From positions 6,619,683 through 6,683,682 of the forward strand of contig OY294054.1 of assembly GCA_958510825.1 (NCBI GenBank): 64,000 nucleotides of DNA, given 5' to 3'. The stretch's first letter is position 1. Every line of letters begins with the position of its first letter. The notes beneath the pieces were generated by a model. The model did no database searches, had not been told where the DNA came from, and was given only the letters and a program-made list of their open reading frames with translations. Positions 22,339 through 33,444 of this stretch are shown here, in pieces. The translations under genes were made by a program, and so were the position numbers. This DNA is from Brachypterus glaber (lineage: Eukaryota; Arthropoda; Insecta; Coleoptera; Kateretidae).

Positions 22339-22899
22339 ATGTCTCTTTTAATAATATTAAGTATTTTTGTTAGACTAATAAATTGTGATGAATATCAATC
22401 AGGTTTTAACCCCGAGTTGGGTAGTTTAATGATTCATCATATACGAGAAAATGTGTCAAATGTACATATTAGTTATAATAATTTATTATCAAAGTACCCT
22501 GAGTTGAGCATACATACTATTTATAATAGAACATCAGCGATTAACCCCCCATTAACTACTACCAAACCTACCCCCTTAATGGTGGGTTATGTGAAAAAAA
22601 TAGGATTTAATGATAGCACTACATTAGTTAATAATGATGGAAAATGTTTGGAATCGTTAAATAAATCTTTGCAAGAATATGAGGAGTTATATAATGTAAC
22701 AATTGACGCTTATAATTATATAATAGACAGAGATCATAGATTTAAAATATTAAAAACAGACTATCTTGAATTACGAAACAGATCAAGCACTTTTTTAGAG
22801 TTAATTAACAGTACTACTAGTGAGTTATTAGAAGTTAAAACTGACTTAAGGGCTTGTTTAACATTAAGTTCAGGGTTTAAATGGGAAGCTGATAAATAG
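22339..22899 (+). CDS. Putative secreted/virion-surface protein of the Polinton
   Basis: Starts MSLLIILSIFVRLINCDE, a clear signal peptide. The rest has several N-glycosylation sequons (NVS, NRT, NDS, NKS, NVT, NRS, NST), a Thr/Pro patch and a likely coiled coil (~residues 105-165). The next frame after the TAG is open for another 24 codons, so the stop may be recent. Not recognised as a family; a fibre- or attachment-like role is speculation. Confidence 0.55.
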   Translation: MSLLIILSIFVRLINCDEYQSGFNPELGSLMIHHIRENVSNVHISYNNLLSKYPELSIHTIYNRTSAINPPLTTTKPTPLMVGYVKKIGFNDSTTLVNNDGKCLESLNKSLQEYEELYNVTIDAYNYIIDRDHRFKILKTDYLELRNRSSTFLELINSTTSELLEVKTDLRACLTLSSGFKWEADK

Positions 22900-23153
22900 G
22901 CCGCTGATTATACAGCTTTAAATAAAACATGTAAAAAAAGAAAAGAAAAAAAATCTGTTATAAAACTGTGATGTGCTGAAACTTTTTTAGTTATCTGTTT
23001 CAACTCAATCAAGTTGTACCGTATAAAAAAAAATGTTTATTTGTGACTTACAAGGCTTTCAATTAGGAAAATCCACATTTTTTTTATAGAAATAAAAAGT
23101 TATATAATAAGAAAAAAAACCTTATACATCAAAAATTATATAATAAAAGTTAA

Positions 23154-23819
23154 TTATTTAGGTAAACATCTTGCAAAGCTAACTAGACTCATAAATTTCA
23201 GTGTTCGTGGTGATCTTCTTATTGGAGTATTAAGTCTCTTTCTATATTTCTTAACACGTGACATTTTAGTTGGTGTGTCAAGTAAATAACCGCGCCAATC
23301 CATCCATAAGTCAAGTTCGGGTATCCAAGCAACCCTACAATGGTCAATATCAAAACTAAACAATAACATGGTTGCTTTTTCAATTAAATCCTGAGGTTTC
23401 AGTTCACCAGATTTTCTTATATATATTAATTGCATGCGGTTAGTTTTCGAACATAAAACTTCAACTATTGTTATCAAGCCTTTTGAAGTGCCCTCTCCTT
23501 GGTTGGAACCATCTTTACCACTATAATATTCACTTTTCTCGTTGAGTTTTCGCCATTTTGTATGGTCAATTATAGGAACCACCTCATTTTCCTCAAGAAA
23601 ACAAAAGACATCTATATCATTAAAAAGTTTTGTTTCTCCTACTGCCCAAGCAATAAAGCCTCCAGCAATTACCATCCTTTTTGGATCAAACGGCACATTT
23701 TCCAAGACAAATTGTTTTGTACAACCTGTTGAATCGATTTTTTTCTGAAGTTCTTTGCTTAGTTTCTGAGTTGTTGAATCCATAATAGACTTCCCTATAT
23801 AATTTGCAAGGGTTGTCAT
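23154..23819 (-). CDS. Nucleotidyltransferase-fold-like protein in the Polinton
   Basis: Intact 221-residue ORF from ATG 23819. MVIAGGFIAWAVGETKLFNDIDVFCFL matches the GG...DxD signature of the polymerase-beta nucleotidyltransferase superfamily. Tail is basic (VKKYRKRLNTPIRRSPR). Proteins with this AGGF...DIDVF pattern are common as uncharacterised insect transposon or virus ORFs. Enzymatic activity and substrate are unknown. Confidence 0.6.
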   Translation of the reverse strand: MTTLANYIGKSIMDSTTQKLSKELQKKIDSTGCTKQFVLENVPFDPKRMVIAGGFIAWAVGETKLFNDIDVFCFLEENEVVPIIDHTKWRKLNEKSEYYSGKDGSNQGEGTSKGLITIVEVLCSKTNRMQLIYIRKSGELKPQDLIEKATMLLFSFDIDHCRVAWIPELDLWMDWRGYLLDTPTKMSRVKKYRKRLNTPIRRSPRTLKFMSLVSFARCLPK

Positions 23820-23860
23820 GTTTACCTATAAATAATTAAAATATATTATAAAAAAATAAC

Positions 23861-23989
23861 TTAATTTTTAATAATTTTTTTAAACTTAAAACCATATTCC
23901 TCCTCAAGTGTACAATAAATACACTTTAAATTTTGAATATCAGTTTCCCCTTTGCATTTAGGGCATAAAAATTTTACAGGTACAGGCAT
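23861..23989 (-). CDS. Small zinc-ribbon ORF
   Basis: 42 residues starting MPVPVKFLCPKCKGE, with CPKC and CIYC pairs 14 residues apart, ending in a Lys-rich tail. Four cysteines in CxxC...CxxC form suggest zinc binding. It sits between the nucleotidyltransferase-like gene and PolB on the same strand. Short length keeps confidence low. Confidence 0.45.
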   Translation of the reverse strand: MPVPVKFLCPKCKGETDIQNLKCIYCTLEEEYGFKFKKIIKN

Positions 23990-24214
23990 AATTACGAGAT
24001 ATGTTGGTTTTATAGTCTAGTGGTAAAGTTACAAAATGCACTCGTCTTGCTTTACATTTAAGTTTACTAAACCTAAATTGATCTATAAATACGTTTTTCC
24101 ATTTAGTCATATCACCTTGATTTACCTAAAAATAAAAAAAGTTTAGTTACCTTTTTTAAAATCATCCACAGATCCATAGAATGGGTATAGCAGATTATTT
24201 AAGACAAAAAAAGA

Positions 24215-27200
24215 CTAAACTTGTAAAATTTCAGGGTGGTCATAATATCCCCATGGTACGGTATCAGTTTTAATTCTTTTATCGTCATAGGGACTTAATG
24301 CTACTTTTATTTGAGACACAGTAAAAACGTCATGATGTTTTGAGACAATTAAATTTTGACGACCTGTAATCTCTACATTATTAAAGAGACATCGGTAATA
24401 ATCTTTAAAAGTTATTTCTTTTAACAAAGAGTGTCTTATACCTTTAGCCGTTTTCTTTTCAAAAATTTTATTATTATCAGACTTTACTTTAAAAGCGTAC
24501 ATTTTTGATCGTAACCCTATAAATTCAGTCATTATTCTACCGCAGTTCTCATCTTTCATTAAACCTACAACTTTTTTATTAACACGTGGAATATTAAAAA
24601 TATTATCAACGGGGTAATCTGACGTGTCATATTTATGTATATCTTCCTTTATGGTGTCATATATGTCATCTACGTCAAATTTAAGCACAAGCGAATCTGT
24701 ATCGGAACTAACAATTGGGCACTGTGCCTAAACTTTTCTTTAATATAAGAGTAAAGAAAATCATACAAAAAAAAAATTGAAATATCTAAGATTGACATCC
24801 CTAAATATATAGGTTTATTATATTTAACTTTAAGTTTGTTCATTTCTATAATAACAATGTTTTCAGCTAGTATGACACAACTGTGAAAATTAGGTTGCGT
24901 AATATAGTACCGTGCACCATACCTACCACCCCATCTATTTACTAATTTAATATCTTTATATTTTTTAACGTTTTCCATTGTTTTACCAAAAACTGAATTA
25001 TTCATTAGTTTAAAAAAGTAGTACTTTTTTAACCAGTCTGATTGCTTAAACTTTATAATTCTGTGAACTTTTAACTTTTAAGCCCTAATGCAATAGCTTG
25101 TTTTAAATTTTTATAATGAATTATATATTTTTCTTTATTATACAAAGTGGTTAATAATTTTTGAATTTCAGATTTTGATACTAAAGGGACTCTATGTTCG
25201 GGGCATAGTGGTAAATCTTTATGTTTATTAAATAATTCTAAAGGATAGTCAAGGTCAACTTCAAGGATATACCCATAGTCATTTTCGTCAGGAATTTGTA
25301 AAATATTTTCTTTATAAAAATCTAAAGGATTTACCCACTGAAAGTCCCCATAAGGTAACGGACAACTCATTGCAGCTCCATAAAGATTATTAATGTCTAA
25401 ATACATTAAGTATGAAGTAGGAATTTCAGGGTTATAATCTTCACCCATATATTTATTATTCGCTTTGGCATATCGGTCGCTACATTGTGAAATACCCCCC
25501 CTTACACCTTTCTCAATAAACATTAGCATGTCATAATCGGTTAATAAGTCCAATTTAATATTTGTTACTTTTAACATAGCATCAAAAGACAGACCCGGGG
25601 CTGTAAAGTAATGCAAACTATCCAATTTATATGTTTTTAGACACATTTCTCGAAAGTTTTCGAAAATATCTGCAAGAAGTAATACATCAGTTTTCAAGTA
25701 CAACTCTGCATATTCTTGTAATGTTTTAATTTGAAAAGAACTCCATACATTACAAGCATGCTCATAATCTGCATTAGATATATTCTCATTATTAATGTGG
25801 CTAAAAAAATTTTTTTTTTGGTAAACATGTATCCTGTAGTTTTCCCTAACTGTCAAGATATTCATAAGGAAATACCCCTTTTCTTGAAACTAATTTAAAT
25901 GTGTTTTCATCTTTAAAATATTTTTTTGTTATAATTTTTTTATTATCATCTAAGTAGGATGCTAATTTATCTAAACCTGAGGCCATAAATCTAAAAGAGT
26001 CCAAGAACCTTAAGCTTATATTAGTACCCTTTATAAATTTAGTAAATGAAATATATTTTTCTTTATTTATAGGTAATAAGCTCATGTCACCCTTAATTTC
26101 AGTACAAATGTCCTTAATTAAAAAATGACTGTCATAACCTGACAAATTATGAAAGACTACAGGTACATATGAACATTTTTTAAAATTTAAATTACATGAA
26201 TTATGTGCAGGACCCCTATATTTGCCTGTGAAATGACAATGGTCCCTAATTTTTTTCTGTGTATCTGAAAATGGTTTAGAGCAAATGTGACAAGTCGAAG
26301 ACTGTAAAAAAATACTTTTTTTCTCATCAGTTAGAGAGTGCATGAGAAGGGGGTTGTTGAAAATATCACTAACTTGTAGGGCAATAGATTCAAGTTCTTT
26401 TGCAAACCACTTTTGACAATTTTTACCAGTGTACATATTAAATTTTGACAATGAATCGTCATAGAAACATTTCAAGTAATAAGCAATACTAAATGGTTCA
26501 TGCTTTTGAAGTATTTGTGTTTTTTCAGTTCCAGCAGGATGAACAAGGAGACTTTCAATGTCTGCGTATATAACAAAGGGCACGGGCTCTTTATTTTTAA
26601 AATTTTTAAATTTTAATATCTTATTTGAATTTGTAGGCAGATATGCACGAGCCTCAGTAAATTGTTTACAGTCCTCTTAATGTTTATCTAAATAGTGGGG
26701 GCTAGAAAAATGATTAAGACATCTGTTACAATAAAAATTTTTATTTTTAACATTATCTTCTTGCTTATTTAAAAGTCCTGATATACTTCGTATGCATGTA
26801 AAATGATATAATTTGGATTTGTTTGATAAAAGCCTATCGACATTTCTATGTTTCTCTAAATTATTACCAGAAAGCATAAGTAAATTAATACGGTTGGAAA
26901 AATTTTCTTTGCTCAATATTAAAGGAAATATTTCTTTTTTATTAACTACGAAAACATTAATTGCAAGTTTGTTCAAAGCTTCAAATTTTGGAATATCTTT
27001 TAGCACAATAGGAAATTGAATTCCGTCATATTTTAATACTTTACTAAAATGAGGGTATGATGATATCCTCTCACTATGTTTTTTTGCAGGGTGAAGTGCA
27101 GATACAACAGCCCATAAAAAGCAATAGGGGTCTGAATTTTTAATATTTACAACACTTCTTCTACCTTTTATAAACTTGGGTAAATCAATGTAAGTAAGTT

Positions 27201-27846
27201 GTAAATTTATTTATATTTACTTTTAAGTGCAAAATTTCCAATAACGCCCAACCGCTATCACGCATTTGAAATTCTTCCAACTTTACAATAATTTTATCAG
27301 TTACATTAACCTTAAACCAATCTTTTAAATTAGTATTTTTGTCAATTTGTTCATTACAGGTACTAAAATTTTTAATAGATGTCTCACCATCACTTGGTTT
27401 TATATACAGGGCATTAAACACAACGTTAACCTTTAAAATACAAGTTTTAAGCTGTTTACGGACCTGACATGCGAAGCTTCTGTAAGCTTTGTTAAAAAAA
27501 ATTAAAGGGTCCTTAATTCTTAAGTTTAAAATTATACCTGTCTTAATTCTCGAATTAAAAGCAGATTCAGTATCTTGCCACATGATTTGTTTTTTACAGT
27601 TTTTTTTATAATTTAAACGTGCTTTTAAGTTATTCATGTACCCCCTTAAAATAGCTAAATTTGATTCTACCTTGGCAAAATTCTTTATACAGCTCCGTTT
27701 TTCTGTAATACATTTAGTCAAAGTCAGAATATTTTTTTTAACAACAAAATAAATTTTTCAATATCTTTTTTTGTCTTAACTATTCTACTCACCCGTTCAA
27801 ATTTCTTAACGATATCAGTTGAAAAATCATCAATATGAGACCCCAT
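24215..27846 (-). pseudogene. Protein-primed family B DNA polymerase (PolB) of the Polinton
   Basis: Starts MGSHIDDFSTDIV at 27846. Blocks in order: N-terminal region with IKGRRSVVNIKNSDPYCFLW (27180); ExoI YADIES (~26560); Cys/His knuckle CHICSKPF...RDHCHFTGKYRG (~26290-26190) like endonuclease VII; ExoII HNLSGYDSHF (~26150); ExoIII-like [11 protein letters not shown] (~25690); Pol[11 protein letters not shown] (~25400); Pol[12 protein letters not shown] (~25000); PolC SSDTDSLV (~24700). At least five frameshifts or stops divide it (near 27722, 27190, 26670, 25860, 24690), so no functional enzyme is made. Confidence 0.9.
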
Positions 27847-28421
27847 ACCTTTAGAACTTGTTGGAGACTTTTGGAGCCGAAGTGAGGTGGTGAAGAACTA
27901 TTTTAAGTGTGTGCATTTAATTCTTTAGCTTTGCAGTTTAAATACTGATAATTATTCATAGGAAAGTTACTGCAAGGCAAGTTTTTGATATATGCATATT
28001 TTAAAAATGATGCAATTTTAAATGATGTCATGCTATGTATTTATAAGTTAAATATTAATAAATTAAAAATTATTGAAAAAGACCTAAACTCTACTAAAAA
28101 AATTAAAAATATTAAAATACTGGTACCCCTAAAATAATACTCCCCCTATAGATCTAGGTTCCTTAAAATCAAAAACAAAATCAAAAAAATTTTACTCAAA
28201 CATTTTGGAAAAACAACACCAGTCTAGAATTTTTATCACCCTTTCCTTAAGGGGGGAGTAAAAGACATAAACCTTAAACTATAAAAACTATTAAAAAAAC
28301 CTTACACCTTATATAAATCTAAAAACATAAAAAGAAACCCTCCCCCACCCTACACACACTTAAAAAACTTAAAAAGCTTATTCTAAAAAAAAAAATAATT
28401 AATGAAAGCTAGTAAAACTTT
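27847..28421. other. Polinton intergenic, no gene seen
   Basis: A-rich and low in coding potential. No repeat or RNA recognised. Confidence 0.5.
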
Positions 28422-28728
28422 TTAAAATATATTACCATCATAGGCAGCCATAACACCTAAGGGATGCATCCATGCAGGATGATCCCAGTTATCCTCAGGA
28501 TGCTCCTCCCCCAGCTTTCCCTCAAACAACCACCTGATAAGCCAGATATCAAAATCTGTGCTCATCTCCTCGGCCCTTATCCGATAGCCCTCCAGCAGCC
28601 TATTCGCTGCCCTATCTGCCCTTTTCGTTTTGAATTCATTAAACTAAAAAATATAATTCGAAAACAGAAAAAATATAAAAGGTTTAAAAAATAAAAATAC
28701 TTACAATAGTTTTTTTTATGGCTTCCAT
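28422..28728 (-). CDS. Small spliced Polinton gene, unknown function
   Basis: Two exons. Exon 1 (28705-28728) encodes 8 residues and ends at a GTAAGT donor; a 61-base intron ends TTTTTTAG; exon 2 (28643-28422) continues in frame (NEFKTKRADRAANRLLEGY, WLIRWLFEGKLGEEHPEDNWD) to TAA. The product is 81 residues, acidic and Trp-rich in the C half. The exon is richer in GC than its surroundings, which supports selection on coding. No family recognised. Its place at the right end, apart from structural genes, suggests an early or regulatory role (inference). Confidence 0.6.
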
Positions 28729-28799
28729 TATTTTCAAATTTTGGCTTGACTTGCAACACAGCTATTCACTATATTTTGAAACGTTTTTTTTTTCGGGGG

Positions 28800-28835
<36 letters not shown>

Positions 28836-29116
28836 TTTTAATTACTATGCATTTATTTCAAAAACGTGGACTTTCAAAAACATTTCCAGTGGAGAAAATG
28901 ATTAATTGCAAAAATTTAAAATAATGTGCAAATTATGCAAATTATTATTTTGAACTATTAAAATATTATAATAAGCCCAAATTACATATTGTTTTATAAG
29001 ATCCGGGTTAATTTTTAAACTATTACCCTATATAAATAGACAAAAAATATTTTTGAGCTAATTGGATAGTCTTTAACTAGAGTAACTAACAAAAATATAT
29101 TTTTCTTTACTAAAAA
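28729..29116. other. Spacer with (TA)n tract, possible divergent promoter
   Basis: Lies between two divergently read small genes. Contains a TA repeat at ~28802-28831. No defined promoter element was assigned. Confidence 0.4.
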
Positions 29117-29407
29117 ATGGAGTACATGGATAAAGTCTTATCAGTTATTAAAAAACATAAGGAGGGGCAGCCGTTATGGATTTTTACCCCCGAAGATCTT
29201 AAATATTTTCCATTAGAATATTTACTGGAAAATGTTAGGATGTTCGAGTTGGAAAATATTTGGTCTGATTTACCCCAAAAACTTACCCAAGACATCGAGC
29301 TGCAGCTACGAAGACCATGTATCAAACATTATCTCTCACATGAAGATCAATTTGATGGACCTCTTCCAAAAAAACTTTGTCCTCTATGTAATATCTGTAA
29401 AAAATAA
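29117..29407 (+). CDS. Small Polinton ORF with C-terminal CxxC pair
   Basis: 96 residues from ATG. MDKVLSVIKKHKEGQPLWIF opening, helical Leu/Glu-rich middle and KKLCPLCNICKK end (CPLCNIC), possibly a zinc or dimer motif. Not recognised. It is in the right-end cluster of small genes on the strand opposite to PolB. Confidence 0.55.
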   Translation: MEYMDKVLSVIKKHKEGQPLWIFTPEDLKYFPLEYLLENVRMFELENIWSDLPQKLTQDIELQLRRPCIKHYLSHEDQFDGPLPKKLCPLCNICKK

Positions 29408-30149
29408 ATAGTAAAATAATGTTAAAAAGTGATTTATATTAAAAATATGTATATAAAAAACATAAAAATATTTTCATTTTAAAATACTGCTACCAACAAA
29501 ACAAACTTTCATTAAAATTAAAAATAAAAAAAAAATTAAAAAAAAATCCAAAAATTTCTTTCCAAAAATATCTTTTTTGAAAAAAAGTTGTTTTTACCAC
29601 ATTTACACCAAGCTGATTTTTACGAAAAACAATCTCAGATCTGAACTTTAATCAACCTGTGATCTAAATTTTAAGTCTTTAGCTCAAATAGTTATCATGG
29701 TCACATATTCTCCGGACAGAGCGGCAGAATTTATTTTAACTGAAATATTTTTTTTTTGGAATATCCTGAAACATAATATAAATTTGAAGTCTTTAGCTCA
29801 AATAGTTATCATGTTCACAAATTTTACTGACAGACAGATAGACTTAAAAACAGATTCTTAACTGAAATAATTTTTGTTGATATAAATATCCTGAAACGTA
29901 AAAAACAATAAAATTTGAATTTTTTATTAACGCACGACTTTTCTGGGGGAAAGTAAAATATCTATGGGGTATATAAATTATTTAGGGGGTATGTAAAAAA
30001 CTAAAAAATAAAAAATAATATCTTTTAAAAAGGATCTTACCTAAAAACTGACGAAGCAATTGTCTACCATACAACGAAAAGTTTATATTGCAGTAAAAAT
30101 ACTATATAAGCAAAACCATAAATGCATAGAAATTAGATCAGTTTTTACA
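29408..30149. other. Intergenic with degenerate ~120-bp direct repeat
   Basis: Two related segments (about 29655-29770 and 29775-29895) share GTCTTTAGCTCAAATAGTTATCATG and AATATCCTGAAAC. No coding region is supported. Confidence 0.5.
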
Positions 30150-30704
30150 ATGGCAGGTATCCCATCAACACTAGCAGTCTATACAGAAGATCGTGAGAGA
30201 TTTCCCATCGATCATGTATATATCATCTTAAAGCAGATATTCCAGTAAGTATTCTTTCCATTACTAAAATTACATTTATTCGTTAATTTTATTTTTTTAT
30301 TTTTGATCTACATTAATAGTAGGCAGTCAAAATGTTAACACTATTTATTTATTTATTTTGTATTTTTCAGATTTGGAGTTAGAGGTATTGAGAAGCGAAA
30401 GGATAAGGTATTTGTTCATTTAACATATACGCCAAAAGCCTTAAATCTGAAAAAAAAGTTTGGTTCGCTCCCCATAAGGTATTTAAGGGTTAAAATTGAA
30501 AATGAGGAGGAATTTAAAATTATGGAGAAAGCTGTCAAGAGATATAAATTTAATTTAGTATCTGAAGAACAAGATGACACCCCCTCAAGCTCTAAGATGG
30601 TACAACCCCCCAGCCCTATCTACAGCTCTTCCGGTGATGAGGGTCCTTCGTCTTCACCACCACCTTTAAAGAAAATACGAAGAGATGATGAAAATAATGA
30701 ATAG
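30150..30704 (+). CDS. Spliced Polinton gene with Ser/Pro-rich tail, unknown function
   Basis: Exon 1 30150-30244 (ATG, MAGIPSTLAVYTEDRERFPI) ends at GTAAGT; the 126-base intron ends TATTTTTCAG at 30370; exon 2 30371-30704 continues in frame (FGVRGIEKRKDKVFVHLTY). Product about 142 residues: a compact basic N-terminal part, then a Ser/Pro-rich acidic tail ending in PPLKKIRRDDENNE, which looks like a nuclear localisation signal. The frame is open upstream of this ATG. No family recognised. A nuclear regulatory role is inference. Confidence 0.6.
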
Positions 30705-31602
30705 TTTTTAAAATGTTTATAGGCAATATTTTACTCCGTGTAATTTAATTTATAAGTTAAAATTATACAGGAAAGCCTAATTTTTGTAATTTTCAAAACA
30801 ATAAATACTTTTTATTTTATTTTTTATTGTTTTTATCTAGAAAACCTTAAATACTGCTGCTGACAACTTTCACAAAAAAAAATAACTGACAAATTCTGAA
30901 AAAATAAAAATATAAACTTTTATTACCTGATGATGTAAATGAACGAAATCATTTTTCACAGAGACAGAGAAATCCAATATATCTAAGCCCCCAAGAAAAA
31001 TCATTTTGACATTACAATTAAAAAAAAAAACAAAATAAAAAAAAACCTGATTGTTTTAGGTAAATCACCCTGTAGATATCCATTTCAGAATATGGTGTAT
31101 AAAATAAAACGAAATTGGTTACCATAATGATCTCAGAACACATATATATCTGCCAAATCACCTTGTAAACTTATTTAATTTAATTTTTAGTTGTTTTTCT
31201 AGTAACTTAAATTTTATCTAGTAATAAAAAAACTTACCCTATATATATCCAAAAAAAACACTTTCACCATTTTATTTAAACAAGCACACGTATCAAAAAA
31301 ACTTTCTCCGCACAAGCACATATCACGTAAATTGCTGACACAGCACTGTGTGTGTGTGTTACTAAGAGACCTTGGTTAAGACGAGATCGAGATAACATCC
31401 TTAACCTTTCAGATAGATAAATTTAAATATATGCATAATAAGTGAAATCGAAAATAACAGACTGCCTACATAATTATAAATTATAATTTGTAATATATGC
31501 ATATTAAAACGTGTATATCTTGACCTTTTCAGATAACAAGGTTCTTTGGTAATATTATTTGAATAACAAGTTGTTTAAAATAACCGACTTAAATAAAAAA
31601 AT
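30705..31602. other. Polinton right non-coding end
   Basis: AT-rich sequence up to the right TIR. No ORF, repeat family or RNA recognised. Confidence 0.5.
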
Positions 31603-31846
31603 AGTCTGGCTAATTTAAATTGTCTGGCTAGGCAGTCCTGATCCTTGGTCTCATTTCTACCGCTAGGTGGCGCCACCCTCTGGTCATTGTCGTCCGTCAA
31701 CCGAAGAACAAAAAAAAATCCTGAAAAAAAAAAAAAAAATTTAATTTTTTTTTTTTTTCAGGATTTTTTCAGGACTCGCTGATGTCTTCAGCTGAAGATG
31801 TCCTCCAGTTACCAAAGTGGGTTTATATCCCGGTAGTACAACTACT
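31603..31846. repeat. Polinton right TIR
   Basis: Inverted copy of 14721-14963, ending GGTAGTACAACTACT; followed by the TAAATA target duplication at 31847-31852. Confidence 0.95.
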
Positions 31847-31852
31847 TAAATA

Positions 31853-32155
31853 CTCGTTTTGAAAATCATTAGGGTCATTTTGGTTATAAAATTTCGTAAC
31901 CAGTTTTTTGCAAATGTCAATAAATCTAGGGAGATGTTCAGATTCTCCCCTAAATTCAGGGATCATGTCGAAAAACTGGGATTTTAATTCTGGAACTGCC
32001 ATATTTGTTAAATCAAGATTTCTTATTTCAGGAATAGGGTTTAAATTAAAAGTTTGTATTGACTCGATTACGGTAACGTCTAAGTCAGGGTTTGTTTCGG
32101 ACTCAGAACTGGAGTCAGAATTAATTGAATTGATTCTGTAATTATTAAATGACAT
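31853..32155 (-). pseudogene. gag: Gag of B, N-terminal piece
   Basis: Starts with ATG (MSFNNYRINS) a few bases after the env splice donor. Acidic Ser-rich opening, then a matrix/capsid-like segment (PELKSQFFDMIPEFRGESEHL). The frame is cut by the Polinton; the rest of Gag resumes at 14714. Confidence 0.9.
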
Positions 32156-32165
32156 ATGTACTTAC

Positions 32166-32194
32166 AGGCAAAGTATCGTTGCTGTTGTCTTCAT
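32166..32194 (-). promoter_or_regulatory. Env leader exon and splice donor of B
   Basis: ATG at 32194 opens 9 codons with a hydrophobic stretch (MKTTATILC), ending at GTAAGT just upstream of the gag ATG. This is the arrangement used for spliced env mRNA, where the leader supplies the start of the signal peptide. A similar exon exists in G at 38067. Confidence 0.6.
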
Positions 32195-32324
32195 TGGTAA
32201 TATTCACTCACTCTTGAAGATATTTTGTAGTTAGCTTGAAATTCTTCACGCTTGAACTAACAGATTCGATCACCAATCAATCGATAAGACGAAAACAATT
32301 TTATGCTAAATTGTCTTGGTGAAA

Positions 32325-32339
32325 CTGCCGACTGCGCCA
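32325..32339 (-). promoter_or_regulatory. Primer-binding site of B
   Basis: TGGCGCAGTCGGCAG on the minus strand starts at the last base of the 5' LTR. Similar to the primer sites of 17.6/297-type errantiviruses. Confidence 0.8.
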
Positions 32340-32587
32340 ATAACGTAACGACTTGCCGAAAATGTCTTTTTAAAAAGGGTTTATTTTACTTAAAGTTACA
32401 AAGTTATATTTTATTAAATTAATTTTATAGATATAAGAAATTACTATAGTGTTATCTACTTTACATTTTATCACAGAATGAACATGATTGCAAAAAGGTT
32501 TAGGCTGTTGACTTTGCATAGTCAGCAGTCTAGGAAATAGTTTAATAACAATAGTTGTCCAGTCAGCATGACTTAGGTCATGTAACT
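32339..32587 (-). repeat. B 5' LTR
   Basis: 249 bp, followed by the TGCA target duplication. It is ~120 bp shorter than the 3' LTR owing to loss between GTTACAAA repeats. Confidence 0.9.
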
Positions 32588-32639
32588 TGCATACATTAAA
32601 AGTCTATAAAAGTATTTTCAATTAATATTGCCTTAAAGA

Positions 32640-33290
32640 AAAAATTAAGCAAAAAGTGTAATTACACACAGAGAAATGTTTCTTAAATCAAAAATATTGT
32701 TATATCACATTTTGTTTTTTCTGTGTTATACCTAATTGCATATTTTATCTTGTTTTAAAAGTTAGCAAAAAGTATACACACAGAAAAATATTTATTAAAT
32801 CAAAAAATTGTTATATACACCAGTATTCTCAAACAGACTTTTTCTGTGTGCAGCAGTATTTTATTATTAATGTACTGAAAAAAAAAATATTTTAATAATT
32901 CAATAATTTTATTTCTTTGTGTTTATATTTATCTTAATTTATTAATACACCGTACAATTAAATTGCATGTTTGTTTAGACTTTTTGTGTTATAACTAAAT
33001 GCATATTTTATCTTGTTTCAAAAGTTAGCAAAAAGTATACACACAGAAAAATATTTATTAAATTAAAAAAAATTGTTATATACAACAGTATTCTCAAACA
33101 GACTTTTTCTGTGTGCAGAAGTATTTTATTATTAATGTACTGTGAAAAAAAATATTTTAATAATTCAATAATTTTATTTCTTTGTGTTTATATTTATCTT
33201 AATTTATTAATACACCGTACAATCAAATTGCATATCATAGCAAAAAAAGCCAAAATATTTTACAAACACAGAAAAATAAAATCTTAAATC
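32640..33290 (+). repeat. Diverged ~105-bp repeat family
   Basis: Units with ACACACAGAGAAATGTTTC, TCAAAAGTTAGCAAAAAGTA and AGACTTTTTCTGTGTGCAG. A ~270-bp sub-repeat (about 32790-33000 against 33060-33240) is nested in it. Confidence 0.7.
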
Positions 33291-33444
33291 AAGAATATGC
33301 ATTAACGGAGATTTTTATTTTAGGAATTATATACTTATAATTTAATACATTTTAATACAAAAAATATTTTTAAAAACATTATTTAAGCTTACCTAAATTA
33401 CTGGGAAAATACCAAAAATCTGTTTCCCCGTTAAAAACGTACCA

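Larger units (their letters stand above)
14721..31846. mobile_element. Polinton/Maverick DNA transposon, 17.1 kb
   Basis: Ends AGTAGTTGTACTACCGGG and its inverse, ~244-bp TIRs, TAAATA target duplication, and the full Polinton gene set: PolB, integrase, packaging ATPase, adenain-like protease, major and minor capsid, PLA2-like protein and the conserved gene of unknown role. It is inserted in gag of element B. Structural genes at 15041-18998 read leftward and ATPase to integrase rightward. Major capsid, ATPase, PLA2 protein and PolB have frameshifts, while integrase and several small genes are intact, so this copy is defective but fairly young. Confidence 0.95.
1090..32587 (-). mobile_element. 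Errantivirus-like Gypsy element B (host of nested insertions)
   Basis: Full-length LTR retroelement read on the minus strand: 5' LTR 32339-32587, primer-binding site, env leader exon, gag, pol (protease, RT, RNase H, macrodomain, integrase), env, polypurine tract, 3' LTR (1090-1152 plus 7210-7520). TGCA follows the right LTR (32588-32591) and precedes the left one (1086-1089), so it is a 4-bp target duplication as usual for errantiviruses. On its own strand the LTR starts AGTTAC and ends GTTATT. Gag is split by a Polinton, the 3' LTR by element A and env by a small insertion. Pol has only a few stops and frameshifts, so the copy is defective but not old. Confidence 0.9.
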
